Program-made: the position numbers and the translations under genes | The notes under the pieces: model-generated | The model's input: the letters and a program-made list of their open reading frames with translations, nothing else | What the model was told of the DNA's origin: nothing | Database searches by the model: none | In this document: positions 37,130-48,135 of the stretch, piece by piece | Position numbering within the stretch: position 1 is the stretch's first letter | How the letters are laid out: each line of letters starts with the position of its first letter | Assembly (NCBI GenBank): GCA_013400975.1 | Contig: WBMZ01009331.1 | Coordinates: forward strand, 1,349-65,348 | DNA length: 64,000 nt | Direction of reading: 5' to 3' | DNA from: Atrichornis clamosus | Lineage: Eukaryota; Chordata; Aves; Passeriformes; Menuridae

Positions 37130-37440
37130 CACCACGAACTGCTCTGCAGCAGCAGCAGAGGAGCCCTGCTCCCGGGCCGTGGCAGTGGGAGCCCTGCGCT
37201 TCCCAGCGCCGGCCCCAGCCCCACCTCACCGAGACATTTGCACAGCCCGTGCTCCGGCTCATCCAGCTGGAACCCAACACGCGGCCCCCACGGGAGACCC
37301 CGAGCCTCCACTCCTCTTTGTGAAGTGCTTGGGGCTCCCGGGGCGAGCGGGCTGTGCAGCTGTTAACAGCGCCGGTACATTTACTGCACACATCTGGGTC
37401 AGCAGCTCCCACACAGGGCAAACCACGCGGGGAGGCAAAG
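37130..37440. other. Short CpG-containing G+C-rich patch
   Basis: About 300 bases with raised G+C and repeated CpG ('cccgggccgtgg', 'agcgccggcccc', 'acacgcggcccccacggg'). Frames are open on both strands, as G+C-rich DNA tends to give. No start context, domain or splice pair is recognisable. It could be an orphan CpG island attached to an enhancer. Confidence 0.35.
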
Positions 37441-38020
37441 GTGAGCCTGAAAAAGCCCGAAATTTAATAGCAATGAGGTACAAATTCATGAAGGCTCATA
37501 ATGACAAGGCAAAAAGAGGAAATTGGAAGTAGAGGGGCAAGGTGTAATAATGCAGCATTTAGCACTGGCAGCAGAGAACAGCAAATCAGGAGTTTTTAAG
37601 GGGCGACATGAGTCGAGGAAGTGGCTCAGGGGAGAGGAGGGAGAGCTGTTCCAGTTAAATGGGCACAAGAGGAAGATCAATTCCCAGCCGTGGAAAGCTC
37701 CACGGGGAGGGGGGAAGAGGGGGCCAAGAGGAGCAGGGAGGGGTGAGATGTCACAGATGAGCACATTGGAGAGGTGGGATGAGGCACATCCGTAAGGAGC
37801 ATGAAACCCAGGAAGACATTGTCTTTAATTGAACATGAACAGCAAGAAGCGAGCAAGTTTTATTGGAAATGTAAAGGCTTCCTGTTTTACATCCTTGGCT
37901 TTAAATCTTCATTGGGAATCAGCACATGGCATTGGAAACAAAACCCACCCCTCGCCAAAGGCAGCTCCCTGCAATCGCTGTCTTGCTGGATCTCGCTTTA
38001 AATAGTCAATAGCCCAGTGC
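37441..38020. other. Unique purine-rich DNA
   Basis: The + strand is purine-rich between 37,590 and 37,760. No gene was recognised. Confidence 0.45.
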
Positions 38021-38135
38021 TATGTCTTGTGCTGATTATTCAAGAGCCATTATGATATCAGTGAATGTCTCTGATTGCATTTAATTCAAGTAGGCAATAT
38101 ATTTTGAATTCAACTTGCTCTAGCAGTCCTCAGCT
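38021..38135. promoter_or_regulatory. Small candidate conserved block
   Basis: An A+T-rich complex stretch ('gctgattattcaagagcc', 'gattgcatttaattcaag') bordered by more ordinary sequence. It is a weak call based on texture. Confidence 0.2.
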
Positions 38136-38499
38136 CTCCCTCCCCCAAACTCTAACAGATCATTTAAAAGTGAGCAGGTCACATCCTGAGCTGTAGGTAC
38201 TAACCATGTCATTTCTTCCTCTCCTAGGGGCTTTAAATCCTGCAACTGCTGCCCTGCCAGCGGGAGAGGTGACCCCACATTTGTCCTGCTCATCGCTGGC
38301 TAATAACCATTAGGGACAATGGCGCAGCTCCCACCTGCTGCCCAGGAGGAGCGCAGATCGCTCCCAGCGGGACGCCAGCGCTGACAATCTCCTCTCCTTT
38401 TCATTAAAGGCTTTTGTCACTCTCACACCCCCAGAAACGACTCAGGAGGGCTCTCGGGGAATTAAATGGCAGCGGCAAAGTGGGTCCTACCTCCTCACA
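38136..38499. other. Unique non-coding DNA
   Basis: Unique DNA with rising G+C. Nothing specific was seen. Confidence 0.45.
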
Positions 38500-39480
38500 A
38501 GTCAGCAAACACTGGCGAGGGCTGAGGCTGTGCCAACGTCCCCGGCACCGGGATCACATTTCCCTGTGAGGGGCCGTGGGCCGAGCACGGCGAGGGGGAC
38601 GCCCAGGGACACTGGCCTTGATGTGACAGAGGCTCAGCTCTCACAACCCGTGCACAGGTCACTTGGTGTCCGAGGAGTCCAGCCCCATCACCACTAACGT
38701 GGCTCTGATCGCCCCTGCGGCCCCATGGTGGCTGCAGTGGGGCAGCACCGAGGCCCCTGGCTCAGGGAAGACTGCAGCCTTGGCTGGACCAGTGGAAGAG
38801 GAGCCTCACTCACCCCAGAACAGCAACCCTCCATGGTGCTGGCCTGGCCGTGGCAGAAGAGGGTTTTCTGCCCCCACAGCAGCCCCAGCCCCAGGACACG
38901 GAGCTGTGGGGCCGCAGGTTCTGCTGCAAAATCCCCATGTTAGACCCTATGCAAAGCGCCTCGCAGCGCCTGCAGCAGCACAGCCAGCTCCTGCTGCCAT
39001 CCAGCAGCAACCCTGCCCCTCTCCAGCGCCCCTGCACATGGCAGTCCCCGGGAAGGGAAACAAATCCGGCAGCTCTATTTTTTGGTGCAATATGGGCTGG
39101 TGGACATAAAATCAAGCAGCTCGGAGCCCCTGGCAGCCCCTCAGCCGGTATAAATCCGCGGAGGCCGGCGGGGCTGTGCCAGCGCGCTCGGCTGCGGCAC
39201 GAGGTGCATCCGTGTGCTCACACCAGCCCTTTGTACGGCTCTGCCTCGCACTTCCCTGAAGCGGCAGCAGCCCAGCCTCGCACTGCAGTGAAGTATTAAC
39301 TCATACCCAACACAGTTTGTCTCCGAGGACCCTCTTGGCCCCTTCGTCATCCTGTGCTGACATTTTAATCGCGCTTTTGTGGGAGCCGGCTGGCAGTTTG
39401 TCATCAGGAATGGCGCGGCGAGGGGCCAGCGCGGGCTGCTGGCTGCGCGGCTGCCGAGGGGAGCAGCCCATTCTGACAGA
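38500..39480. other. CpG-containing G+C-rich region with TATA-like box
   Basis: Nearly 1 kb of G+C-rich sequence with CpG clusters strongest at 39,155-39,210 ('ccgcggaggccggcgggg', 'ccagcgcgctcggctgcgg') and 39,405-39,460 ('atggcgcggcgaggggcc'). Several frames stay open, including one of about 149 codons on the + strand, but none shows a known domain. The region resembles a short CpG island and could be the promoter of an unannotated transcript or an orphan island near an enhancer. Confidence 0.4.
39149..39155 (+). promoter_or_regulatory. TATA-like box at a CpG-rich patch
   Basis: 'tataaat' preceded by 'cagccgg' and followed by 'ccgcggaggccggcgggg'. A TATA motif with a G+C-rich flank and a CpG-rich stretch 20-50 bp downstream fits a core-promoter layout on the + strand. 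No recognisable coding exon follows, so any transcript would be non-coding or unknown. Confidence 0.25.
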
Positions 39481-39484
39481 CTGA

Positions 39485-39775
39485 GCAATAATCTGAACTT
39501 ACTGCGCTGAGCCTGTGGGACACCAGCCGGGCCGCTTTATCTTCTTCATTAAAGTGCGCTCAAAAAAAAAATCCATTTTCCTTTAAAGTCTCAGGAACAG
39601 ATGGAGTAAAATTAATTGCGCCATTAAGTCCCGATAGACAATACCAGAGTGGTTTTCTTTCAACAGTGCATGTGTGTTACAAAGTGCTCTTCGTAAAAGG
39701 CAATTACTGCAACATTTGCCATAAAATAAAGGTTGCTTTAATGGGCAATAAACACAGGCTTCAAATTTTGTATGA
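39485..39775. promoter_or_regulatory. Candidate conserved non-coding block
   Basis: Dense, repeat-free sequence with 'cttcttcattaaagtgcgct', 'aaaattaattgcgccattaa', 'ggcaattactgcaacatttg' and 'gcaataaacacagg'. Retained CpGs within A+T-rich homeodomain-like words suggest selection against decay. It adjoins the CpG-rich region on its left. The regulatory role is inferred. Confidence 0.35.
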
Positions 39776-40689
39776 AATGGGTCTCCAAAGGGCGCTGTTA
39801 CAGGCAGCTCAAAGGCACAACTGACTTTAGTATTTCTGCTCTGGCTCCAGCTCAGCTAGTTCGGAGAACAATGATTTCCACCCTTGGATATTTTCTGATG
39901 GAATTATGTATGCCATGGCAGCTCACGGCCAGGCCCTCCGAGCCACCTTTTGCTGGTTGGGAAATGGTGGCTGGGCAGACTCCGGCGCTCTGCCGGCTGC
40001 CATCTGCCTGGTGAGACAGGGAGGAGGAGGAGGAGGAGATGGCTGGGGCCAGGGCTGCTTCTTCTGCCGAGCACAGAATAATAAGGCCCCATTTCCTGAC
40101 AGCAGATCCTTGCCAGTCTCAATTACCACTGGGTTTGTTTGATGCAAAGCCTGACATATTTATTTATATTTCTTTTTAACACAAAATACTCTGGAAAACG
40201 GATACCACATCCTTGCAAACAGAAGGAGGGGATTATAAAAACGTGTGTGGGCAGTGTTCAGAAGACAAGAAACAATGGCATTTTCCGTGTTTTTCGCTCT
40301 CTAGGCATTAAAAACCAAACCCAGTCCTTACCCCACATCTCCCCATCAAACAGTTTATGACAGCACAGATGAACACAACTTCTGAACAGGCTTATTTGAG
40401 GTCCTGACCAGAAACAACCCAACAAATCTACATCATCCGCACCAAATGGTACATTGTATTTGTCAACTTAACAGCCAGAGTCACCCTGGGAGTAAAACCC
40501 TTCATATTCAGGCAGCTTTCTGTCCTACAGAACCCCACTGACAGTATCAAGACAGATGCCTCACACACCCCACATGCTCTTCTTGCAGTGACCTGCCAAA
40601 AATCCCCTCTTCTGCCTGGTACCCCTGTGGCTGTGCTGGGTGCAGCTATGTGGCCACACACTTCTGGGTAGGAAAACAGTTTCTATCTG
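39776..40689. other. Unique DNA with a GGA repeat
   Basis: A (GGA)n run of about six units lies at 40,019-40,038. Otherwise this is unique DNA with no recognised gene. Confidence 0.5.
40019..40038. repeat. (GGA)n trinucleotide repeat
   Basis: Six to seven GGA units inside a G-rich stretch. Confidence 0.85.
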
Positions 40690-40945
40690 ATTCTCACTCA
40701 GATTTATTTGAAGAGGAGGGGAAATAATTTCAATTCATTGTATTTTCACATTCCAGTAATTACAAAGCGAGCATGACATACAAATGATCCATTAATTGAA
40801 ATATGGGCTCTATGAGCTCCAATATTTATAGTGTAAATCCATATTTAATTAAATAAAGCCAATAATGCTCATTTCAAAGGGAACATTGAAGCTTTTTATT
40901 TAACCATGTAGTTGATGCTTTATGTGCTCGTTTCTCAACACCTTT
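40690..40945. promoter_or_regulatory. Candidate conserved non-coding block
   Basis: A+T-rich complex sequence: 'ccagtaattacaaagcgagc', 'gatccattaattgaaatatg', 'ccatatttaattaaataaag' and 'caataatgctcatttc'. Several TAATTA/TTAATT cores lie within 150 bases and no repeat structure is present. It looks like an enhancer core. Confidence 0.35.
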
Positions 40946-41119
40946 TAGTAAATCACCACGGCTGAAAGAGGTGGGGGATGAGGGGGTGTGGGCTGGCTCA
41001 CTGGAGAACCCCCAGACCCCCAACAAGCAAGCCCCTGCTGCTGGAGGTGCTTTACATCACTGTTACTACACACCAGAGCTGCTGCTTGGTAATAGCATCA
41101 GTCAGCACCTCTGACTGAG
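40946..41119. other. Unique spacer
   Basis: Short unique spacer between two A+T-rich blocks. Nothing was seen. Confidence 0.45.
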
Positions 41120-41265
41120 CAGCTTTAATCACCCACTTAATTGCCTTAATCGCCTTTTACATAACTAAGAAATCACAACACTGCAATTGTCTGACTCTGA
41201 CACACAGTAACATCAGGGGTGTGACATTAATGACGTAATTATATTAATTGCCAGGAGCTAATGTT
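41120..41265. promoter_or_regulatory. Candidate conserved non-coding block with CRE-like half-site
   Basis: 'cacttaattgccttaatcgc' is followed by 'cattaatgacgtaattatat', which holds a TGACG CRE-type half-site fused to a TAATTA core. The arrangement could bind bZIP and homeodomain proteins. This is inferred from motif matches. Confidence 0.3.
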
Positions 41266-43599
41266 TCAGGATCTCCAAGTAACAGATGCCAAGCCCCAAA
41301 CCCAGGGCTGCCTCTACCTGAGCACTGTCTGGGTGCAGTGCAAGGGCTGCCAGCAGTGGTGTGGGCAAGGGCAACCCAGCAAAATGGGCTTCAGCTCCCT
41401 GGCCACAGAAAGCCCGGCACCTCTCCCTGTGTATTATATATTTACACACAAATATATTGTTTTCTCTGATACCTGCTGTTGGAGTCACAGTTCTGAGCTC
41501 CCCATGACAATCACACCGTGCAGAGCTGGAAAGCCCCGGTTCAGCAGGGCAGCCCTGCTCTGGGACAAGGTCCGAGTGCTGCTCTGCAGGGCGTGGAGCA
41601 CTTCCGACTTCCTTGGGACAGTTTCTCATAATTTTCATCAAACTTTACCATGGTGACATTTTACTTCATTTGATCAGGATTCAGATGCTGCTTTCCTTTA
41701 AAAGAATGTTACCGTGTTTGTCCTTGCAGCACTATCAACCCTCCCTGCTCTGGTATTTATAAACTTTAAACACCAATCTGTCTCTGTTAGTGGTCAGCTG
41801 GCAACATCAACCATTTTATTCCTTGCAAAACAAGGGACAGGGTGCTTAGGGTGGCCTTGCTCCAGTGCAAGCAGATACAACATGTTTGCATAGGTGCAAG
41901 AAGGTAGAAACCCACAGTCCTAACAGGCACTAAGATGGTGGTTTGATTGCACAATAAAACAAATCTTAGGGGGGCAATTGACTGATGAAAAGCCCTGCAG
42001 CCTTCAAGCTCCAAGTGCTGGTTGTGTATCAACTCACACTGCCAACACAAAGTTTAAAAAAAGTTGATGGGTGAGTTTGTCCCAGTAAACTTTTTTCTGG
42101 AGGAAGCATCATCTGTCAACTCACAGCTAATATAACACCAGCAGAGAGCAGAAAAGCCAACATAAACTTCTATCATGTGCTTTGCCTGAATGGACAGAAA
42201 TGTAACCACATAACTACACCTGACTCAGATCAAATTAACATTGCTGGGATATTCCAGAAATGCACCACCTGCAGCTACAGCTTTGACATGCCTGTATAGC
42301 CCCAAAACACCCTGACACCCAGGCATGAAGGCAAAGGGCTTGTAGACAACACAGAAAAAATTATCTTTAGCCATCCACTGGATCCTCAGTGGCCTCAGCC
42401 TCAAATACTTGACTCCAGTTTGTACAGGATCCATGCTGGATTCATTCCTGTGCCTTCATTTACCCCTTCAGCACATATGTCTACACTGGATTTTCAAAGC
42501 ATGCAGTGCAAAGCTCACTCAGTCCTCTGGCAGAGTTCTCTACCCTCAGTGAAACCCTGAGTGAGCCACAGGTGATGATTCTACCTAAAGCTTCTCTTGA
42601 GGAGGCCCTGTACAAACTCACTCCATGGCGTGCACCCCCACAGAGCCACAGTGGGCCACGGACACTGACGCTCCCACCAGAAACTCAAAGTGATGAGAAA
42701 AGCCCTGCAAGATGAGTGTGTGGCACCTGGGTGGCACTGTCACTGTCACTGTCACTGTGCCCCCAGGGTACAAATCCCCTTTGCCAGGTCAGCTCTGATC
42801 AGAGCCTGATCACGGGCTAACCAGGTACATCCGATCTCCTGCAGCAACCCAAGCACCAAGCCAACCCCCGCTGTGCTTTGCTGGTAAAATGACCTTTTCT
42901 TGGCAAAGCGACCTTTGGTGATGGATAAATTCTCAGAGTGGGACCATATCTACAGGAAAAAAACCCAAAAAGGACGTGGAATTTCCTGGCCCAAAGCACC
43001 CATGGGCAGGAGTTGAACTGTACACAACAAGATGGGGTGGGAAGGCTGGTGGATGTGCTCTCACATCCTCATTACCTGTCCCTCATGGGAGTCAGCTAAG
43101 GGGTGGAAATATTCTCCTCTGAGGTTTTGGCACGGGGTCTAATCATGCATTTAATGGAAGAAACCCCATTGCTCCTTCCAGCCCCATCCTGGCCAACAAC
43201 AGCACAGGAGACAAGCGGCTGCCTCCAAAAGTGGCACGCAGCAGTGAAAGGAGGTTTTATTACTTCTTAAGTTCTATTTACAACTACTGCGCCATCTCAA
43301 GAGCTAGAGAGGAGTCCTCAGTATGAGCTGCATGAAGTAAACAAGATGCTAAGAGCTTTCATGGCTTTTTAGTGCTAATGACAATTAATAATAAATGGAT
43401 ACTGCAATAATCTATCCAGTGAAAGGCTTCATGGGCATGCAATGCACTTCCTGCACCCCGTGCTCATGGACCACTGACTGTGAAAACTGAGGCAGGGCAG
43501 AAGTTAAGGAAGTAAAAGAACAATGACTGGGAGCAAAATAACTGGGTAACCAAGGTGCCCCAGTACACCTGACATTTGTTTAGGCTGAGGTTTTCAGCA
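41266..43599. other. Unique DNA with a hexanucleotide repeat
   Basis: 'cactgt' is repeated four times at 42,735-42,758. Open frames at 41.25-41.65 kb occur on both strands and lack domains. Nothing else was recognised. Confidence 0.5.
42735..42758. repeat. (CACTGT)4 tandem repeat
   Basis: Four perfect copies of a 6-bp unit. Confidence 0.93.
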
Positions 43600-43765
43600 A
43601 AATCACAGAATCCAGACTGGTTTGCATCGGAAGTGACCTTAAAGGCCATCTCATGCCGTGGGCAGGGACACCTTTCAGTATCCCAGGTTGCTCCAAACCC
43701 CATCCAACCTGGCCTTGGACACTTTCAAGTGTGGGGATGGGGCAGCCACAGCTTCTCCGGGCAGT
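43600..43765 (-). mobile_element. CR1 LINE 3' fragment
   Basis: An antisense CR1: 'aatcacagaatccagactgg', 'gaagtgaccttaaaggccat', 'tgggcagggacacctttcag', 'cctggccttggacactttca' and 'cagccacagcttctccgggc'. It stops inside the ORF2-derived part, so only about 165 bp remain. Confidence 0.93.
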
Positions 43766-46700
43766 CTAAATAAGCCAGCCTTTCACTGGTGGCTGTGGCA
43801 GGGTTGGTTTCTCCCTCCGCAGAGCAGCAGCTGTTAATGCCCTGTTCTCCAGAGCCTCACACACCCTCTGTCATGGTGAAGAAGGTACACAGGGAGAAGG
43901 CAGATCCACTGAAACCCTCAGGCCCTGCAGTCTTCATGCTTAGATTTCAGAGCTTGTTAACAAAGTAAAAAAGGACAGGATCACATGTGCGCCAAAATAA
44001 CTCCCAAATAAATCTGCAGAATTCCCCAGTCTCCAGAAGGGTCTTCACCTTTGCTGTTCTGCATTGCTGAATTCATAAATGTCGAATTCTTTATCCCTAG
44101 GAAGCTAATTATTATGAAAGGTCAAAATAAATAGCCACACTTGTACATAAAGCTGTTGTTAATATAGAGAAGTAGACAGCTCCAATTTACAAGCTATTTT
44201 GTTGTTATAATTACAGAGCTCCCTTCGCCAGTGAGTTTGCAACCATTTGGTTTAATTACGAACTAAGGAGAAGAGGAGGGGGAGGAAGGACAGCTGTGTC
44301 CCTCCAGAGCAGTGTTTTCCCAGGTATCATGAAGGAGTACGTTGAGGATAAGCAGAAATCAGCTCCTGTGGGATTCCCTAAACACTTCCCTGAAGACAAC
44401 GACGCTGGAACCAGGCAAGCAGCTACCAAAGGGTTAAGCTGCAGCCCATTAGAAATGTCCTTTAGTGCTGGGTCTGTTTTTCCTTACAGAACATTAAGCT
44501 CAGTGGGGCAGGCAGAAACCCCCGTGGTGCCCCCATTAAAAAAGATCAAGTCGCACATGTCGATATCACAGCTTCACCCATACTGTAATTTGTCTGACAG
44601 CAGCTCAGGCTGCTGGGCCTGGCCAGGGAAGACCAGGCTGCCTTTTAAAGAGAGAGACCCAAATCCCTTTAAAAAAAATAATTTTGTGGCCAGACAAACT
44701 GCTTAACAACATAAAGATGCCATAAACGTTTCTGCCACTCCTCCCCTCCCACTGGAAGTGGGATAAAGCCCAGCACACTACAAAATAATCCCAGTAAAGT
44801 CACTGCTGGAGCACTAACAAAATGCTCTGGTGCAGTCAAAGCATCATCCTCTTTTTTTTCCCTCTCCCCTTTCTTTCTTTTTTTTTCCTTAATGCCAAAG
44901 GCATTAAAAGAGATGAAAACCACTCCATTGAGCTAGGTGAAACGTTAATCCATTGGCCTTACTTTGCTGGGAACCAGGGTTTGAATGAGGCCCAAGGCAT
45001 AAATGAAATGAGTTTAGTGATCTCAGTTTAATTCTTAATAGGCCACAACAGGCATTGCAGATACAGAAGATACAATATTAGGAAATCAAACTCTTTCAGA
45101 ATTGTTTTTTCCTTTCGGCTAACGAGGGTCAGGAGAGAATTAATACAGAAACTAAAACCTTAAGCCAACCTTAATAGCTCTCTATGCAGTCAGAGTGCAG
45201 GAGGAGCAGGGAGATGCTGCCTGCAAACCCCATGGTTGAGGAGCCATTCTGCAGCACAGCAGATGCTGGAAAAGCTGATCTGCAGAAAGTTAAGGCTCCA
45301 TCCAAAGCACGGGAGGATTTGCAGTGACACCTCAGCAGATTTTGAATCAAGCCTACAAAACTGCATGTAACAGGATCTGAGCAGACTCACCAAGGCCCAA
45401 ACTTTAGCAATGTTGGTAGCATCAGTCCTTAGGTTGACAGCATCATGAAAGTCACAGATTCCTCCCAATAAGCTGGAGTGGGAGGAAACAAACCTAATCA
45501 AACTCCCAACCCTTAGCGAGGATCATCCTTAGAATAAACAGTGCCAAGAATTCTGGGTAAAGGGGTGCTTCAATCATGTTTACATGGGAATTTTAGTTCC
45601 TTGCAGAGTTCTCCTAGCACCAGCTGTTGTAGTGGATAGATTTAGTGGGGGTCTCAGGTGGAAAGTCAAACCTTTTAGATGAAGATATTTTGTCAGTACA
45701 GAGAAATATCAATTTTGCTTTGCAGGAGGGTAAGGTGTCACTTTTTCATTCTCATAAAAAAGGGAAGAAATAATGCATCAAGACTGGATAACTGAGCCTA
45801 GAAGAAAAACAGCAGCAAAGCAGCTATTCAGAGATTTAATGAAAGCAAAATTTTTAAAAGTGCAATGATGAAGTGCAGCTTTGAGCTCGTCGTGGAGCAA
45901 ACCCCACGGAATGTCACAGTGGCTGAATTTTGAGCCGGCATCTTCCTAAGTCTTCATGGTTTCTCTGGCTCTCCCTGCCCTTTGACTGTGGTCTCCTTGC
46001 TCCTCATCCTCCCACACTCGCACATCAGGAGCTGATCTCGTGACTCTCAGCAGATTTACACACCCGGGGGCTGGGGCACTCTTCTCCCTCACATCAAAGG
46101 CAGCTTTGTCATGTGCCAGGAGAACCCAGTCGGCTCTTCCTGCCTCACAGGAAGCAAGGGAAGATCCATTCGGAGGCTGCTCTGTACCAGCTCCCTTTAT
46201 CTGAGCTCTGTCCTGTGTCCCCCACCAGAGCTGTGGGTGCCCGTGTGGTGGAGGAGTCCCCGGGCACTGTAGGAATGAGGGAGAGGAAGGATAAAGGCAG
46301 GAGGAAGGGCGAGCAGTCTGGCTGCTGTAGGACCTGCCATGCAGCCCATTTCTCTGCAGTGTCACTCCTTCCCTGCAGCACCCCACGGGCAGCACTGCCC
46401 ACACACTCCTGTTTGCTCCCCAGCTCTGCACTGTGATCCTGCTTCCATCCCTGAACCACACACCAGGATCACACGGCACCCTTTTGCTCACTCCTGTGGG
46501 CCAGTCCACTCCAAAAACCCAACTTCAGGGATATTAGGTGCAAAAGCCAGAAAACAACAAGAAGAAAAGTCCCCTCAAGGCCTCAAACACCTCCAGCACA
46601 GTTCACTAAGGTAACAGAGAGCAAATTCACAGCCTACAGAGATACACAGACATAAATCCTTCAGGATGCTGTCTTATCTCACCACACAGAAATTTAATCA

Positions 46701-46795
46701 CCCAATCGCTGCACATCAGGGTGGTGAAATACATCTTAGTCTTGATGCCTGCAGAAAACAAGTTCTTCTCTTAAAAGGTGCTGCAGCAGTGACAT
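43766..46795. other. Unique non-coding DNA
   Basis: A pyrimidine tract occupies 44,848-44,890. A + strand frame with an ATG at 44,329 stays open for about 125 codons ('MKEYVEDKQKSAPVG' start) but has no known domain, and the flanking 'ttttcccag' is only acceptor-like. The minus strand at 45.95-46.5 kb has a 187-codon frame without motifs. No repeats or RNA genes were recognised. Confidence 0.45.
44848..44890. repeat. Pyrimidine-rich low-complexity tract
   Basis: More than 40 consecutive C/T bases on the + strand, mostly T runs separated by C. Confidence 0.9.
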
Positions 46796-46903
46796 ATTGG
46801 ATATATATGTACACCTACACACACATATATACACTATGTATTTATATGTATATACACAGACATATATGTATAGACATATATGTATAGACACAGACATATT
46901 GTA
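46796..46903. repeat. AT/GT-rich microsatellite region
   Basis: Degenerate (TA)n and (CA)n words with an exact tandem duplication of the 14-bp unit 'acatatatgtatag' at 46,860-46,887. It is a slippage-prone alternating purine-pyrimidine tract. Confidence 0.88.
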
Positions 46904-47639
46904 CAGAACTGTGCACAATGGCATTTCCAACCTGGTGGCCTAACAAATACATAAAGCAGTGTCCACAGTTGGATACAAAAGCACTGAAGTTGGTGGTGGA
47001 TGGCTCCATTACCATTCAATCCATGGTTGTGACAAGGGAATAAGAATAATTTAAAAGTGTACCTAACAAATTAAGGCGTGTTTGGCAATGCATTCCTAGG
47101 ACAAAATGCCTTGAGCTGGTATTCAGAAGTCGTTGCTGCACTGAGCATGCATCAGGTTCAACTCCTGATGGTTTTGGGGACAGTAAGAGGTGGAAATTGC
47201 TCAGCCTGGACATGCCAACCAACCTTCCCCCTTCACTGAAGGAGGAGATGGTAGGAGAGATTAGGGGTTCAGCTCAGTCCCACTGCCACAGCCTCCCAAG
47301 GGGAAACCTTGCAGTGTAACCTCAGTTTGGAGGGGCACGTACAGATCCTAACCCCAACAGATGACTGAAAGTGAAAACACAGGAGATGGGTATCCTAGGA
47401 AAGACTGAGAGACTGTCATGGGGAATCTGTGGACAGACAAGGAATTAAGAGATATAAAACACAGTCCAAACTAAAGCTAGTAACAGCTTTTGGTTTGTAC
47501 CTCTTTACACTTTTCAGCCATTTCAATCCACAATAACTCTCCTTTTCTCTACGCTCTGCTTGGTGTTATCCTGTGGCTTCAGGGAGACACCAAATGTGTT
47601 TGACTAAGGAACAGGCTTTACAGTTAACCAAGGTGCAAT
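46904..47639. other. Unique non-coding DNA
   Basis: Apart from the tRNA-like sequence at 47.1 kb, nothing was recognised. Confidence 0.45.
47102..47176 (+). tRNA. tRNA-like relic with intact T-arm
   Basis: 'tcagg-ttcaact-cctga' at 47,152-47,168 is a textbook tRNA T-arm: a five-pair stem, a seven-base TTCRANY-type loop and a near-consensus box B. Upstream, 'ttgagctggtattca' resembles a D-arm or shortened box A, and 'aaaatgc' can partly pair with 'tggtttt'. The anticodon arm does not fold well. It may be a dead tRNA, the head of an old tRNA-derived SINE, or chance. Confidence 0.22.
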
Positions 47640-47790
47640 CTGCACTGATAATGTATTCCTGTGCATAATGGCCTGGAAGTACTGTATTCATGTATGAGCT
47701 TTCTCAGAATTATTTATTAATGGAAGAGATCATATAAAATATTGCTCCTTAATATGCCTGAAAGACTCCCATAAACGCACAGAATTTTAC
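47640..47790. promoter_or_regulatory. Candidate conserved non-coding block
   Basis: Complex A+T-rich sequence ('gcactgataatgtattcctg', 'gaattatttattaatggaag', 'ccttaatatgcctg') without repeats. The enhancer-like texture is the only evidence. Confidence 0.25.
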
Positions 47791-47929
47791 TCCTCTCTTT
47801 GAACAGGCACATCAGCCCTGAGTGCAGCCATGTTGTACCAGCACAAAACTACTGTAAGAAAGGAGGAAAATCAGGAATGTCTCAGGCAAGAACCCAGCTC
47901 CCTCGGCTCCAGCCCGAGAGCACGTGAAC

Positions 47930-48135
47930 GCGCTGTCACATCACACCGGGTTGCCATGGAGATAATTGCAATGTCATAACTAAAGGCTAATGTCAGCACC
48001 AGGTTTCACAAGGAAATGATTGGATTGTATTTTTAATTTACCCCCAAATTATTGCAACTCCTCCATCGGGAAGAAAATGAGAATTGTATAGTTAATTTTT
48101 TGACAGCAACAGAGCATAGCGTTGTGGTTTAGGAT
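47930..48135. promoter_or_regulatory. Candidate enhancer block with RFX-type site
   Basis: 'ggttgccatggagat' at 47,949-47,963 carries one full half-site (GTTGCCATGG) and a weaker second half of the RFX X-box palindrome. It is followed by 'gataattgcaatgtcataac', 'tttttaatttacccccaaat' and 'tagttaattttttgacagc'. Dense homeodomain-like words beside an X-box suggest a neural or ciliary-type enhancer, which is inference. Confidence 0.35.

Noticed and set aside
37044..37532. 162-codon open frame through a G+C-rich patch
   Set aside because: Alanine/proline-rich composition follows base composition, minus-strand frames are open over the same bases, and no domain is present.
45946..46509. 187-codon minus-strand open frame
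   Set aside because: No domain, skewed composition and an open frame on the opposite strand. Consistent with chance.
46796..46903. Regulatory TATA cluster
   Set aside because: The TA/CA words are part of a degenerate microsatellite with an exact 14-bp duplication.
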